Shown: positions 14,074 to 14,128 of the stretch, piece by piece
Numbering within the stretch: the stretch's first letter is position 1
Layout: every line of letters starts with the position of its first letter
Assembly (NCBI RefSeq): GCF_047638075.1
Contig: NZ_JBLJBV010000101.1
Location: 1-14,128, forward strand
Direction of reading: 5' to 3'
Origin: UBA6197 sp047638075
Lineage (GTDB): Bacteria; Pseudomonadota; Alphaproteobacteria; Rhodobacterales; Rhodobacteraceae
Length of the DNA: 14,128 nt
Notes under the pieces: model-generated
The model's input: only the letters and a program-made list of their open reading frames with translations
Told to the model about the DNA's origin: nothing
Database searches by the model: none
Program-made: the position numbers and the translations under genes

Positions 14074-14128
14074 ATGGCAAAGGCAAAGTTTGAACGGAAT
14101 AAACCGCACGTCAACATTGGCACGATTG
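14074..14128 (+). CDS. tuf: Elongation factor Tu (3' end cut off)
   Basis: The last 55 bases start with ATG and encode MAKAKFERNKPHVNIGTI, the highly conserved N-terminus of bacterial EF-Tu just before its GHVDHGKTT P-loop, which would follow outside the window. AGAGG at 14059-14063 lies ten bases before the ATG and is a plausible ribosome binding site. EF-Tu carries aminoacyl-tRNA to the ribosome with GTP. Many alphaproteobacteria have two tuf copies, one in the str operon and one near secE-nusG; the parC neighbour shows this is not the str operon copy behind fusA. Eighteen codons are enough for the call but say nothing about integrity. Confidence 0.93.
   Translation, partial: MAKAKFERNKPHVNIGTI

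Noticed and set aside
13836..14123. Minus-strand frame of 95 residues between parC and tuf
   Set aside because: Its start lies antisense inside tuf, there is no convincing ribosome binding site, and the protein shows no recognisable family.
1..14128. CRISPR array, insertion sequence, phage or toxin-antitoxin genes
   Set aside because: I saw no evenly spaced repeats, no transposase or integrase motif, no target-site duplication and no toxin-antitoxin pair; all larger genes are core functions.

Overview
The window looks like chromosomal core DNA of a marine-type alphaproteobacterium of the Rhodobacteraceae (Roseobacter group). The evidence is a high-GC sequence, the gene order chvI-chvG-hprK-rapZ-EIIA(Man)-HPr, a DUF6473 gene (a family I know essentially from Rhodobacteraceae), an etfBA/hbd neighbourhood, and a hairpin plus 'GGAGTATTTGGGCC' element of the kind scattered through these genomes. 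This is recognition from protein families and motifs; no database search was possible.

Left block, 1-5340, plus strand: one tight co-directional series. It runs from the response regulator ChvI (missing only its first few codons) through sensor kinase ChvG, a short HPr kinase HprK, RapZ, an EIIA of the mannose type, HPr and a lysophospholipid-type acyltransferase. Most junctions are stop/start overlaps (TAATG, GTGA, GTGA, ATGA), which points to translational coupling. It joins an envelope/acid-type two-component system to a PTS phosphorelay that has no sugar permease here, so it is probably regulatory. Enzyme I is not in the window.

Middle block, 5341-9066: a convergent inverted repeat, then a minus-strand 3-hydroxybutyryl-CoA dehydrogenase, a divergent plus-strand DUF6473 gene ending in a strong bidirectional terminator, and minus-strand etfB-etfA. 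Hbd and ETF both serve fatty acyl-CoA and hydroxybutyrate oxidation. The DUF6473 gene sits inside this set in the opposite direction and looks to me like a degenerate SGNH-hydrolase fold.

Right block, 9214-11448, minus strand: an SH3-domain envelope protein, a short-chain dehydrogenase, a 67-residue twin-transmembrane HIG1-like protein and a PduO-type cobalamin adenosyltransferase. parC (11583-13814, plus) diverges from the SH3 gene. After a 259-base gap that carries a long hairpin, the first 18 codons of tuf (EF-Tu) begin at 14074 and run off the end.

I found no mobile element, CRISPR array, phage gene, tRNA or rRNA, and no clear sign of a new defence or mobile system. The best leads are the DUF6473 protein, a palindrome cluster upstream of etfB, the hairpin in the tuf leader, the Walker A Lys-to-Arg change in RapZ, and a possible coupled upstream ORF before parC.
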